A stretch of 64,000 nucleotides of DNA. Origin: Lasiosphaeris hirsuta. Lineage: Eukaryota; Ascomycota; Sordariomycetes; Sordariales; Lasiosphaeriaceae. The stretch is from positions 186,001 to 250,000 of the forward strand of contig JAUKUA010000004.1 of NCBI GenBank assembly GCA_030549175.1. The letters are read 5' to 3'. This document shows positions 32,317-42,173 of this stretch, piece by piece. Position 1 is the stretch's first letter. The number at the start of each line of letters is the position of its first letter. A program made the position numbers and the translations under genes. Below the pieces are notes generated by a model that did no database searches, was not told the DNA's origin, and saw only the letters and a program-made list of their open reading frames with translations.

Positions 32317-33900
32317 CAATTCACCAAAACTCACCTCGCACTCGCGGCCTTCTCGGAAAGGGAGGGGATTTGCTGGCTATCGGAGTCAATCGTACTCTCT
32401 TGGCGCGAGCCTTCTGGCAAGTACGCTCCTTCAAGGGGGTGGACCTCTCCGACATCCAATTCGAACCCCCCACTGTTCAAGTCGAGCGGTAGGTCATCGT
32501 CCGAATAATTGATCTGGCAATTGGAAATTTATTCCGCCGATAGAGTTCTGATTTCAGCAAAAGGGCATCTCGATGCCCTACGACGCGCTACTAACCCGTA
32601 CCTCAATTACCTAGCTCGCGCCCGTCCGGAAGGGGGCCGGCCCCAACATGCTCGCCGGCACGCTGTGCCCCCGAGATGAGGAGAAAATGCGGCAGCCGAC
32701 AAGCCGACCGAGAGCCAGACGCTCGACATGGTCGTCACGATGCCCCTGGAACCATTATCGACAAGCTCCTTTCAGCCGCAGGTAGCACGACATCGTTGGC
32801 CCCGGAACCGGCCGACACGGTCGAGGACCTGCTGAGGGACAGCAGGTTTGGTTGCATCACGGCCGACTAGGTCCTCTGGACATCGACGTCCCATAAGCTC
32901 GACACTGTCAGCACTCCTATTCCCAACGTGGCTACCGCAGCCAACGGCCCGCGTAGGGAGAAGCAGACATTCCACAGCGAGCCGGCGCCGGCGTAAGTCT
33001 TCGACCTGCGCGTCTTTGCCGGTGCTTACGGTACCCCCTGACGCCGCGGGGAGCCCTTGTTCCGTCGTTTTACGGGACGGCGACCCTGAAGGGTGAAACG
33101 GCTACGAGGTTTGCAGGGATGTGGAAGGGCAAGGAGTCAAGTCAGAATCTGCGTCCGATGAGTCACCTTCTGGGAGACTCTGAGGGCGATTTGGGTCTCA
33201 ATATGTCCGTCCCCACCAATCACCCGTATCCCACACATGCAACAGACTGACCCATCTTGCCCGCAGACGTCACCAACATCTTCTTCAGCGCCGTCGACAC
33301 CTTCACCACCACGATCGGATTGCTTGCCATGTGCTTCTAGCGCAAGGAAGATGACCAGAAGGTGAGTGATGAGACGGGGGAGAGGGGAGGAGCTGGCTGA
33401 GAAGAAGGAAGAGGATCTTGAGGTTCTTGAGAATGCGCAGACGTGGCTGGATAAAAGAGGCCTCGAATAAAAATTCAAAAGATGAAGGATGACAGGATAT
33501 CAATGACAGTAAGGGTGAGGCGGACAGGCGATCATGACAAGACAATTAACTGAGTTGCTGGCTCGACTTGCACCACTGCACCTGCACCTGCGAGAAAAAG
33601 CCTGTCAGCGCGGGGAAAAGATCGTTGGAAAGATGTCTTTGTTCAGGAAAGAGTGCGGGGCTTCATCAATCGCCGCAACAGAGAAGCGTTGTTCCTGATT
33701 GTGGGAAGTCGCTCCCCACACTTCTCCAGATGACATCCATATGACGTATTCGCAAGGGAAACCACCACTCAGGGGTTTGTCGTGCGGACCAAGCAAACAC
33801 CAACGTCACCGCAGCCAAATTGTCTGTTTTGTAGCCTTCACTCCCAAAAGAATTCGCACCACTTTCATATTGCAACACCACACACCAACCACAACCAGAA
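32317..33900. other. Degenerate spacer with an unidentified coding relic
   Basis: About 32640-33340 contains several protein-like stretches on the plus strand, broken by stops (IIDKLLSAAGSTTSLAPEP; VFDLRVFAGAYGTP). One stretch starts after an intron-acceptor-like ctgac...cgcag (near 33270), with DVTNIFFSAVDTFTTTIG. I cannot name the family. The last 300 bp are the promoter of the SRPBCC gene. Confidence 0.4.
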
Positions 33901-34507
33901 TGGCTTCCACCCAAAACACCGTGGCCACCACCAGCGAGGTGATGGAGAGCGCCCTGATCCGCGCGCCCCTGTCGCACGTCTGGCACTTCATCAAGCTGCC
34001 CGACTTCGACAAGTTCTGGACCTCGATCCAGAAGGCCGAGAAAGTGGGAGGCGTGAGCAGCGAGACGGAAGTGGCCAAGTGGACGTTCAAGGACGGAAAC
34101 GTCTTCGAGGTCAAGCAGGACGAGTACAGTGTGCGTCCCCCCCCCGATCCCACTGCCGCCGCTGCTACCGCCCAGGCTAACAACGGAGCACCCCGACAGA
34201 ACCTCGACCACTTCATCACCTTCAGCGTCATCAACGCCGAGCCAAAGCTCACCTACTCGAGCGTCGTCAGCACGATCCGATGCTGGCCCGTCACGTCGGG
34301 CGAGTTTGAGGGCTCCACGTTTGTTCGCTGGACCTCTAAGTTCTCCAGCGACGCCGACATTGGTACGGGACTCCGCCTCTATGGCAGGCTGATGGGTGCT
34401 AATCTTTTGTTTTCGGAGCAGGTGTCATCGAGGACGCCAAGTACAAGCGCCGCGATGTTCTCAAGGATCTCGCTGCCGCCGCTTCCAAGATGGCCGCGGG
34501 GCAGTAG
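33901..34507 (+). CDS. SRPBCC (Bet v1/polyketide cyclase-like) protein
   Basis: Small protein with the START/Bet v1-like fold, probably binding a hydrophobic ligand in the cytosol. Three exons join cleanly: 33901-34131 (phase 0), 34200-34362 (phase 1) and 34422-34507, giving 159 residues, the usual size. The N-terminal helix-strand block reads ESALIRAPLSHVWHFIKLPDFDKFW, which is the SRPBCC opening (v.i.ap...vW..i.df..f..w). The middle strands are KLTYSSVVSTIRCWPVT and the long C-terminal helix starts at IEDAKYKRRDVLKDL. Without removal of the second intron the frame reads a false tail. The actual ligand or reaction is unknown. Confidence 0.88.
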
Positions 34508-35264
34508 TGGCCAGCGGCTAGTCTCTCCGTCGCTTTAGGGGTTTCAAAATAGATTTGGAGGCGCATACGTAGCGGGAAAAGAATATGCAGTTAGTCGAAT
34601 GGTTCGTGTTTGTCTAGAACCAATGTAATTCACCAAGCGTGGGCTGAATGCTATGATGAGTACTCTGAAGATGCGACACAGTGAAAACATGGAAATCAAG
34701 CAGGGCCCTTGATGCAAATGGCTCATCTGGCGAATGCGTTCGGGCTACACCGGCACCCTTGGGAAATCATCTCGACTAACTGGCCCGGTGCCCCGACCCG
34801 TCACATGGCCCACCGATTCATCGTGATGTTGAAGAGGTGCAAGACGTAACTGGACACATCTCCCACAGCACAGCGCGCAGTGGCAAGAGAAATGGTGCGG
34901 AACTTGAGACATCTCGCGAGGTGGCAGTTGACCATCGCCACCATCCAAGCCAGAAAAACACAATTCTCATCTCGTCCGTCCCCTTTTTTCTCAGGCAGCT
35001 AGGCGCGGCAGGGCCACGAAACCTCGAGCAGCATCCATCCGGTCAATCCCCTCAGCCATCAGTCCATGACCACCCTCAAGTGACTCGATTTTCGACCCTC
35101 AGGGGCACCGTCACCACCCTTCAAACCACCGGCATTCGACCACACCCCCAAGAGCATCCATCTATAAAGCCCACGCCCACTCTCCCCTTCCCCTCGACAC
35201 CTAAATCACCACCCTCAAAGTTCACCAACCCAACCAACCCACCTCAAAAACCCAAAAAAAAAAT
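34508..35264. other. Intergenic region, promoter of the Pro-rich gene
   Basis: Holds the 3' UTR of the SRPBCC gene and the promoter of the next gene. The last 150 bp are C/A-rich leader sequence. No gene is supported. Confidence 0.6.
35163..35168 (+). promoter_or_regulatory. TATA box of the Pro-rich gene
   Basis: TATAAA in ctataaagcc, 97 bp upstream of the ATG, in otherwise C-rich sequence. Confidence 0.45.
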
Positions 35265-35744
35265 ATGGCAGCCCCCCAGCCCTCATACATCCTCTTCTAC
35301 CCCTCGCCCGCGGCCCCGCCGCCGCCGCCCTTCAACCCCTTCGCCCCTCCGCCGCCACCGCCATGCCAAGTCTACACGATCGGCCCCAACGGCGCGCTGA
35401 CGCCGCTGAGCATGGCCGGGCCGCCACCCGGCCCGCCGCCCATGATGGGAGGCGCCGTGGTCTTCCTCGCGGGCGGCCTGCCGCCACCGCCCCCGGCACC
35501 GTACCCTATCGCAGCCGCCGCGTACGTCATCTCCATGCCGCCGGCTGAGCCGGCGCCGCAGCAGGTTAGATTTGTTGTTTTTCATTGAGGTATTCTTATT
35601 CGTTTCTTTTTCGGTGTCGTGTCCTTGGTTTGAGATTTTTTTGTGTGGATGGGGTTGCTGATGCCGGGATTGGGGGGGGGGAAGTAGGGCGCCCTTGTTG
35701 CGTATGCGCCGCCGCTTGTGCCGCCGTGTGTGCCGGGGTCTTGA
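35265..35744 (+). CDS. Small proline-rich protein
   Basis: ATG 35265 opens MAAPQPSYILFYPSPA and a chain of poly-Pro blocks separated by Ala/Gly/Met. If an intron 35565-35687 (GTTAGA...AAGTAG) is removed in phase 0, the protein continues as GALVAYAPPLVPPCVP and stops at 35744, giving 118 residues. Without splicing it ends at 35585 with a less typical tail. The spliced end keeps the Pro/Ala pattern, which favours it. There is one Cys in each exon and no signal peptide. I know no function; such proteins are disordered and may bind SH3, WW or profilin partners. A TATA box lies upstream. Confidence 0.55.
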
Positions 35745-37426
<1,682 letters not shown>

Positions 37427-38659
37427 ATGGCGGCATCCTACTACAACAGCACCGTCTCCAAACCAGCCATCCCAGAGGATGCACCCTCGGGCGACGACCT
37501 CACAGCCCACCACGTCAAGGACAAGCATGGCGAGACGGTCAAATTCCACAACCCCCACCCCTCGTTTGGCGAAACCCTGCGGCTGACGGCCTTCGCTATG
37601 GGCCGGAAGATGATCTGGACGCGGCTGATGGGCGACATGAAGGACCCCGACGTCAGCGCCGTCAAGATCCCGACGGTGAAGCCTACCTTTCTCTCACCCG
37701 AGGGCCCCCCGCCGACGGCGCTGCGGGCCACCTGGCTGGGCCACGCATGCTACTTTGTCGAGTTCCCGAGCGGGCTGCGCGTGCTCTTCGACCCCGTCTT
37801 CGAGGACCGCTGCTCACCCGTGACGTGGTTCGGGCCGCGGCGGTACACGCCGCCGCCGTGCGCGCCCGCCGACATCCCCGCCATCGACGCCGTCGTCATC
37901 TCGCACTCGCACTACGACCACCTGTCGCACACGAGCGTGTCGGCCATCGCGGCGCGGCACCCCGGCGCCCAGTTCTTTGTGCCGCTGGGGCTGCAGCGCT
38001 GGTTCCGCGAGAGCGGCATCGAGCGCGTCACCGAGATGGATTGGTGGGAGGATGCCGAGCTGGTGCTAAAAGCCAAGGCCGGCGGCGACGCTGCTGCTGC
38101 TGCTGCTGCTGCTGCTGCCGAGGCCAAGGTGCAGACGAGGACGCCCGACAGCATCGCCGCCAGGGTGTCGTGTCTCCCGTGCCAGCACTCGTCGGGCCGC
38201 ACCCACAACGACCGCGACCACACGCTGTGGGCGTCGTGGGCCGTGTCATCGGGCGGCAAGTCGGTGTGGTTCGGCGGCGACACGGGCTACCGGGCCGTGC
38301 CCCGGGTGGCCGAGGGCGTCGACGACTACGGCCCCGAGTACGAGGCGCTGCCGCGGTGCCCGCAATTTGCACAGATCGGCCGGCTGCGCGGCCCCTTCGA
38401 CCTCGGCCTGATCCCCATCGGGGCGTACAAGCCGCGGTGGATCATGTCGGGCATGCATGCCGACCCGCGCGACGCCGTCGAGATTTTCAAGGACACGCGA
38501 TGCAGGCAGGCCATGGGCATTCACTGGGGCACGTGGGTCCTGACCAGTGAGGATGTCGAGGAGCCGCCGAGGAAGCTGATGGAGGCGTTGAAGAAGGCCG
38601 GGATTCCCGAGAAGGGCGTGTTCGACACGTGTGCGACTGGGGAGAGCAGGGAGTTTTAG
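37427..38659 (+). CDS. Metallo-beta-lactamase-fold hydrolase, NAPE-PLD-like
   Basis: Zinc hydrolase related to N-acyl-phosphatidylethanolamine phospholipase D. Single exon, 410 residues. Metal ligands are visible in order: the first strand TWLGHACYFVEF, the SHSHYDHLS motif (HxHxDH, about residues 165-170), the later His in PCQHSSGRT, the Asp in FGGDTGY and the His in GIHWGTW. The FDPVFEDRCSP..WFGPRRYTPPPC region is characteristic of the NAPE-PLD/UlaG-like branch. A run of ten alanines (about 221-230), encoded by a GCT microsatellite, sits in a loop and is unlikely to affect the fold. No signal peptide. The substrate is inferred only from the family. Confidence 0.92.
   Translation: MAASYYNSTVSKPAIPEDAPSGDDLTAHHVKDKHGETVKFHNPHPSFGETLRLTAFAMGRKMIWTRLMGDMKDPDVSAVKIPTVKPTFLSPEGPPPTALRATWLGHACYFVEFPSGLRVLFDPVFEDRCSPVTWFGPRRYTPPPCAPADIPAIDAVVISHSHYDHLSHTSVSAIAARHPGAQFFVPLGLQRWFRESGIERVTEMDWWEDAELVLKAKAGGDAAAAAAAAAAEAKVQTRTPDSIAARVSCLPCQHSSGRTHNDRDHTLWASWAVSSGGKSVWFGGDTGYRAVPRVAEGVDDYGPEYEALPRCPQFAQIGRLRGPFDLGLIPIGAYKPRWIMSGMHADPRDAVEIFKDTRCRQAMGIHWGTWVLTSEDVEEPPRKLMEALKKAGIPEKGVFDTCATGESREF
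38088..38117 (+). repeat. (GCT)n coding microsatellite, poly-Ala
   Basis: About nine to ten GCT/GCC codons in the metallo-beta-lactamase gene encode an alanine tract between two conserved blocks. A candidate length polymorphism. Confidence 0.9.
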
Positions 38660-39027
38660 GCATGCCTACCTTGGTTTTGAAGGGCGCTGCTACGTTGTTT
38701 GTGTTTCCGGTGTTTGGCGTTGGGGAAGATCAGCACGAGTAGATATCAGAGGGGGGCCTGCATTGGGTAAGGAACGTTACATTTGTCGACAACTAATACA
38801 CTAGAATCTCTCCCAATCATATCTCCGCAATGCTGCTAGCTGCTAGCCGGCTCAGATGCTTCCATTAGCAGTATCGTTTGCGGCATTGATGGCAGTGTTT
38901 TTGTGCGACTCGCAGTCCAGGCTCGATCCAGCCTTTCACGGATAGCTCTTCCCCATCGTATTCCATTCTTTTTCAGTTGGCAACCCTCGCAAACCCCCCT
39001 AAATACAGAATCCCATCTTCACGAAGA
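38660..39027. other. Short intergenic region
   Basis: 3' flank of the hydrolase gene and promoter of the DUF218 gene. C-rich just before the next ATG. Confidence 0.6.
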
Positions 39028-39810
39028 ATGCCAACCCAACACCCCCCCCTCCCCCCTCCCCCCCCAAATCCCCTCTCCCAACCGACCAAAAAACCCCCCA
39101 ACTCACAAAATGGCCTCCTCCCACCAACCCCAACCCAAACCCCCACAACCGCGCCCCTCTCCGACCTCACCACCACCGGCGCCGACGCCGCCCTCATCTA
39201 CGCCTACCACCGCCTCTCCCCCTCCCACCCCCTCCCCACACCCCGCGCCGCCCACACGCTCATCTTCACCCTCTGCTCGCTGGACCTGCGCGTGGCCGCG
39301 CACGCCGCAGCACTCTACCTCGCGGGGCACGGTTCGCACGTGGCCTTCTCGGGCTCCGTCGGCGTGCTGACGGCGGGGCTCTTCAGCAGGCCTGAGGCGG
39401 CCATCGAGCTCGTGATGCCGCGGGAGGCGGTCATCGTGGAGCCGCGGGCGACCAACACGGGGGAGAACGTGCGGTTCACGGCGGCGCTGCTGGGGGAGTT
39501 GGGGCTGGTGTTTGAGCGGATTATCCTGGTGCAGAAGCCGTACATGGAGCGCCGGACGTGGGCGACGCTTGTGAGGCAGTGGCCTGGGGGGCAGGACGAG
39601 TTCTTCGTGACGAGCCCGCCGCTGGGGTGGGACGTGTACCCGGACGAGAAGAACCCGCGCGAGCTGGTGACGAGTATCATGGTGGGGGATCTGATGCGTA
39701 TTAGGGAGTACCCGGCGCGGGGGTTCCAGGCGGAGCAGGAGATCCCGGACGAGGTGTGGGCGGCCGGGCAGAGGTTGATTGCTGCTGGGTATGACCGGCA
39801 TCTGCCTTGA
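39028..39810 (+). CDS. DUF218 (YdcF-like) domain protein
   Basis: The first in-frame ATG is 39028, giving 260 residues. The first about 45 are Pro/Thr/Gln-rich and low in complexity, so translation may begin elsewhere; a stronger ATG at 39111 is out of frame. The domain starts near GADAALIYAYHRL. It shows the DUF218 pattern: hydrophobic strand, then SGSVG...A (a variant of SGG), SRPEAAIEL, EPRATNTGENVRFTAALL and a final IPDEVWAAGQRL. DUF218 proteins have a Rossmann-like fold and bind S-adenosylmethionine in one bacterial example; the fungal role is unknown. Probably cytosolic, with no signal peptide. Confidence 0.8.
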   Translation: MPTQHPPLPPPPPNPLSQPTKKPPNSQNGLLPPTPTQTPTTAPLSDLTTTGADAALIYAYHRLSPSHPLPTPRAAHTLIFTLCSLDLRVAAHAAALYLAGHGSHVAFSGSVGVLTAGLFSRPEAAIELVMPREAVIVEPRATNTGENVRFTAALLGELGLVFERIILVQKPYMERRTWATLVRQWPGGQDEFFVTSPPLGWDVYPDEKNPRELVTSIMVGDLMRIREYPARGFQAEQEIPDEVWAAGQRLIAAGYDRHLP

Positions 39811-39986
39811 CTTGGGAAACTTGGCGCATCTCCTTGATTTCTAGGCACTCACTCATCCAGACAAAAGGCATACATCAGGGCAAGATCATATCTATCATAT
39901 ACAACTCATAAAGACATCCAAAACATATCCTCTTGCGCTCATCTTCACCCAAATTTCAAGGCAAAACGCCGCCCACATACCACCCT

Positions 39987-42173
39987 CTAAGTCACAATCG
40001 CAGGCGTCAACACCAGCACCACCCACGCAACATTCCCCTCGGCATCCTTCAAGGGGGCCCAGTGGCTAACGAGCTTCCGCATCTTCGGCCCCAAGAAAAC
40101 ATGGCTCTGGATCTCAGCCCCGCGGTCAAACGTATCACTCAGTTGCGGCTTTGAGTCCATGTTGACCGAGAACGTGGCCCCCACAGCCGCTCCTGCGCCC
40201 CCCAACACAGCAGCTGTCCTGATCACGCTTCCATTCCGCGAGTGCTTCCCCGGCTGGTTCTTTGCCGAGGGCGAATCGGCAGTGGCCATCAGGTCCACGC
40301 TGATAGCCTCGCCTGCGGCGACCCTGTCCAGCACCGTCGCCTTGAGACCCCGGTTGATGCTCGGCGAGTTGACATAAGTTGTGAAAACGCTAAACACGTC
40401 GTGATCCAGGACGGCATCGCGGCGCTTGGCGCTGAGGCCGAGCAGCTCAAGGCCATATGACGAGCAAAACGATATCGGCATCCGGGCCGCATTGACATCC
40501 CGCCCGCCGGCGTGCGACTGGCACGACTGCGCTGAGGTTGGTATGTATCGCATGACAAAAAACCGAGAGTACGGCGTGTTGTATTCGTCCGACTTGGGTT
40601 CCAGCTGCGAGTTTCGAGTCGTGCAGGCCCGCCTCTTGGCCGACGGCGGGTCCTCTGTTGCGAGAGTGAGAATCGCTGGGGTTACTGGCCGAGGGGATTG
40701 TGGTCGAGTTGCTGACTTTCGGGAGAAGCGAAGGAAAAATCGATGGCGATGTGAGCGTCTCACCGAGCTCCGCTGGCTGGGTAGTCTCTCAGGCTGGACC
40801 CGCTCTTGGCTAACGGGGACCGGGGCCCTCCAAACACGCCTTTCCTGAGTACTCATTGTCGGGGGAGGGGGAAACTCTTCGCCAGGTAGGCTGAAGTTGA
40901 GGATTCGCAATATGTCCTTGTGGTCTGTTCCCATACTCTCCGACACGTTGATTTGAGCCCCGAGGTGGTATCGTAGATTACCTTGCTCAAATAGCGGGCA
41001 GACGAAGAGAAGATTCCAAAAAGGAGTCCCGTCCTTGTGGTGGTTGATGATGAGCTCGGTGGTCTCCCGCCCAAGGGATATTGCCTCTCTGATCCTATGG
41101 GCAGCATCGGGATCGGTGGATAAGCCCTGCAGCGTCCTGCAGTTTTTGTTCATGATCTCCTGCCGCCGATAGCCTGACATCCGCAACAGCCCATCCGACG
41201 CATAGACGATGGGGTTATCCGGTTGCAGAGGATCAGTCAGACAAAATGCTTCGCCAAGACCGGGGTAGGCCGACTTGAAGCCCCCAGTCAACGAACGGCT
41301 CATCGACATGGAGCTTCTCATGCATTGCGTTAGCTGGTACTTGACGAATTCCGGGTAAAGGTTCGTTGCCAGCCGTTCCTCGACCGAGACTTTAGCGTCT
41401 TGGTACAGCCTTTCGAGCGGGGGCAGCGCTGATCTCGCACACCGCTTGGTATTGGTTTTGAGAACGCTCGACAGGTCGGTCGGGAGACCCAGAGGCGATA
41501 CTGCAGTGATTCCCGTGAAATTTGTCGATATGTGACTGATCAGAGACGTCATGGTCCCAAAGGCACGGGAATACTCTTCCACCTGACCCATCGATATTAG
41601 TCTGCAGAGGGATGCGAGCCCGGAAAGAGAACAAACCTTTAGCAGAAATTTCATGTCTGCTGCACAGTGTTTGCTTTGCGCGAACTGGCAAAGCCTCTGC
41701 CCTGTCGTCGGGTTGCAAAATGCCATTCTAACAACCTCTGGGTCAAAGAACTTTGGAAGAGGCCTGCTCTGTCGTGGGGGTTCCTTGAACTCAGCACTTC
41801 GCCCATTTCCAAGAGACAGAGTCTCCTTACTTCCGGCTACATCATAGCTAAAGGATCTGGCTGGCTTGGGAGCCGAACGCATTGATCCATCTGCGTTGTA
41901 GTCGGTATACTGACAGAGTGCCGCCTTGTTCGTGTGCAGGGCCAGGCCTGAATCGCTCCGTAATCGCACGTGGTACAGACTATTGAATGGAAGCTTGGGA
42001 CTCCCTGGACGAGGAGGCGGCGACAAGGCCGTAGCCGGCGGTAGGTCACTCGTTCTTCGGTCAAACCTGTATGGGAGAACCAGCACCGGGTTAGACTGGG
42101 CGCTGCCGCGCCCGCTCCAATCGTCTCCCAGCGTAGAAATGGAATCAAGCGTATCCCTTCTCACGGACAACAT
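39987..42173 (-). CDS. RGS-LOV photoreceptor (BcLOV4-type)
   Basis: A light sensor that couples a flavin-binding LOV domain to an RGS domain. In fungi such proteins move to the plasma membrane in blue light. ATG 42171-42173; exons 41637-42173 and 39987-41582, 710 residues. The 54-nt intron 41583-41636 is in frame and keeps the reading open, but its removal restores the RGS helix: MKFLLK joins VEEYSRAFG, followed by VSVEERLATNLYPEFVKYQL. The RGS lies at about residues 138-264. The LOV lies at about 285-394: NPIVYASDGLLRMSGY, NKNCRTLQG with the photoactive Cys at about 327, then FWNLLF and GAQINVSE. The canonical GxNCRFLQ is altered to NKNCRTLQ, but Asn, Cys, Arg, Leu and Gln are kept. A Lys/Arg-rich segment follows the LOV (about 445-500), a likely membrane-binding region. 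The C-terminal conserved part ends in SHWAPLKD and VLTPAIVT. Confidence 0.9.
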   Translation of the reverse strand: MLSVRRDTLDSISTLGDDWSGRGSAQSNPVLVLPYRFDRRTSDLPPATALSPPPRPGSPKLPFNSLYHVRLRSDSGLALHTNKAALCQYTDYNADGSMRSAPKPARSFSYDVAGSKETLSLGNGRSAEFKEPPRQSRPLPKFFDPEVVRMAFCNPTTGQRLCQFAQSKHCAADMKFLLKVCSLSGLASLCRLISMGQVEEYSRAFGTMTSLISHISTNFTGITAVSPLGLPTDLSSVLKTNTKRCARSALPPLERLYQDAKVSVEERLATNLYPEFVKYQLTQCMRSSMSMSRSLTGGFKSAYPGLGEAFCLTDPLQPDNPIVYASDGLLRMSGYRRQEIMNKNCRTLQGLSTDPDAAHRIREAISLGRETTELIINHHKDGTPFWNLLFVCPLFEQGNLRYHLGAQINVSESMGTDHKDILRILNFSLPGEEFPPPPTMSTQERRVWRAPVPVSQERVQPERLPSQRSSVRRSHRHRFFLRFSRKSATRPQSPRPVTPAILTLATEDPPSAKRRACTTRNSQLEPKSDEYNTPYSRFFVMRYIPTSAQSCQSHAGGRDVNAARMPISFCSSYGLELLGLSAKRRDAVLDHDVFSVFTTYVNSPSINRGLKATVLDRVAAGEAISVDLMATADSPSAKNQPGKHSRNGSVIRTAAVLGGAGAAVGATFSVNMDSKPQLSDTFDRGAEIQSHVFLGPKMRKLVSHWAPLKDAEGNVAWVVLVLTPAIVT

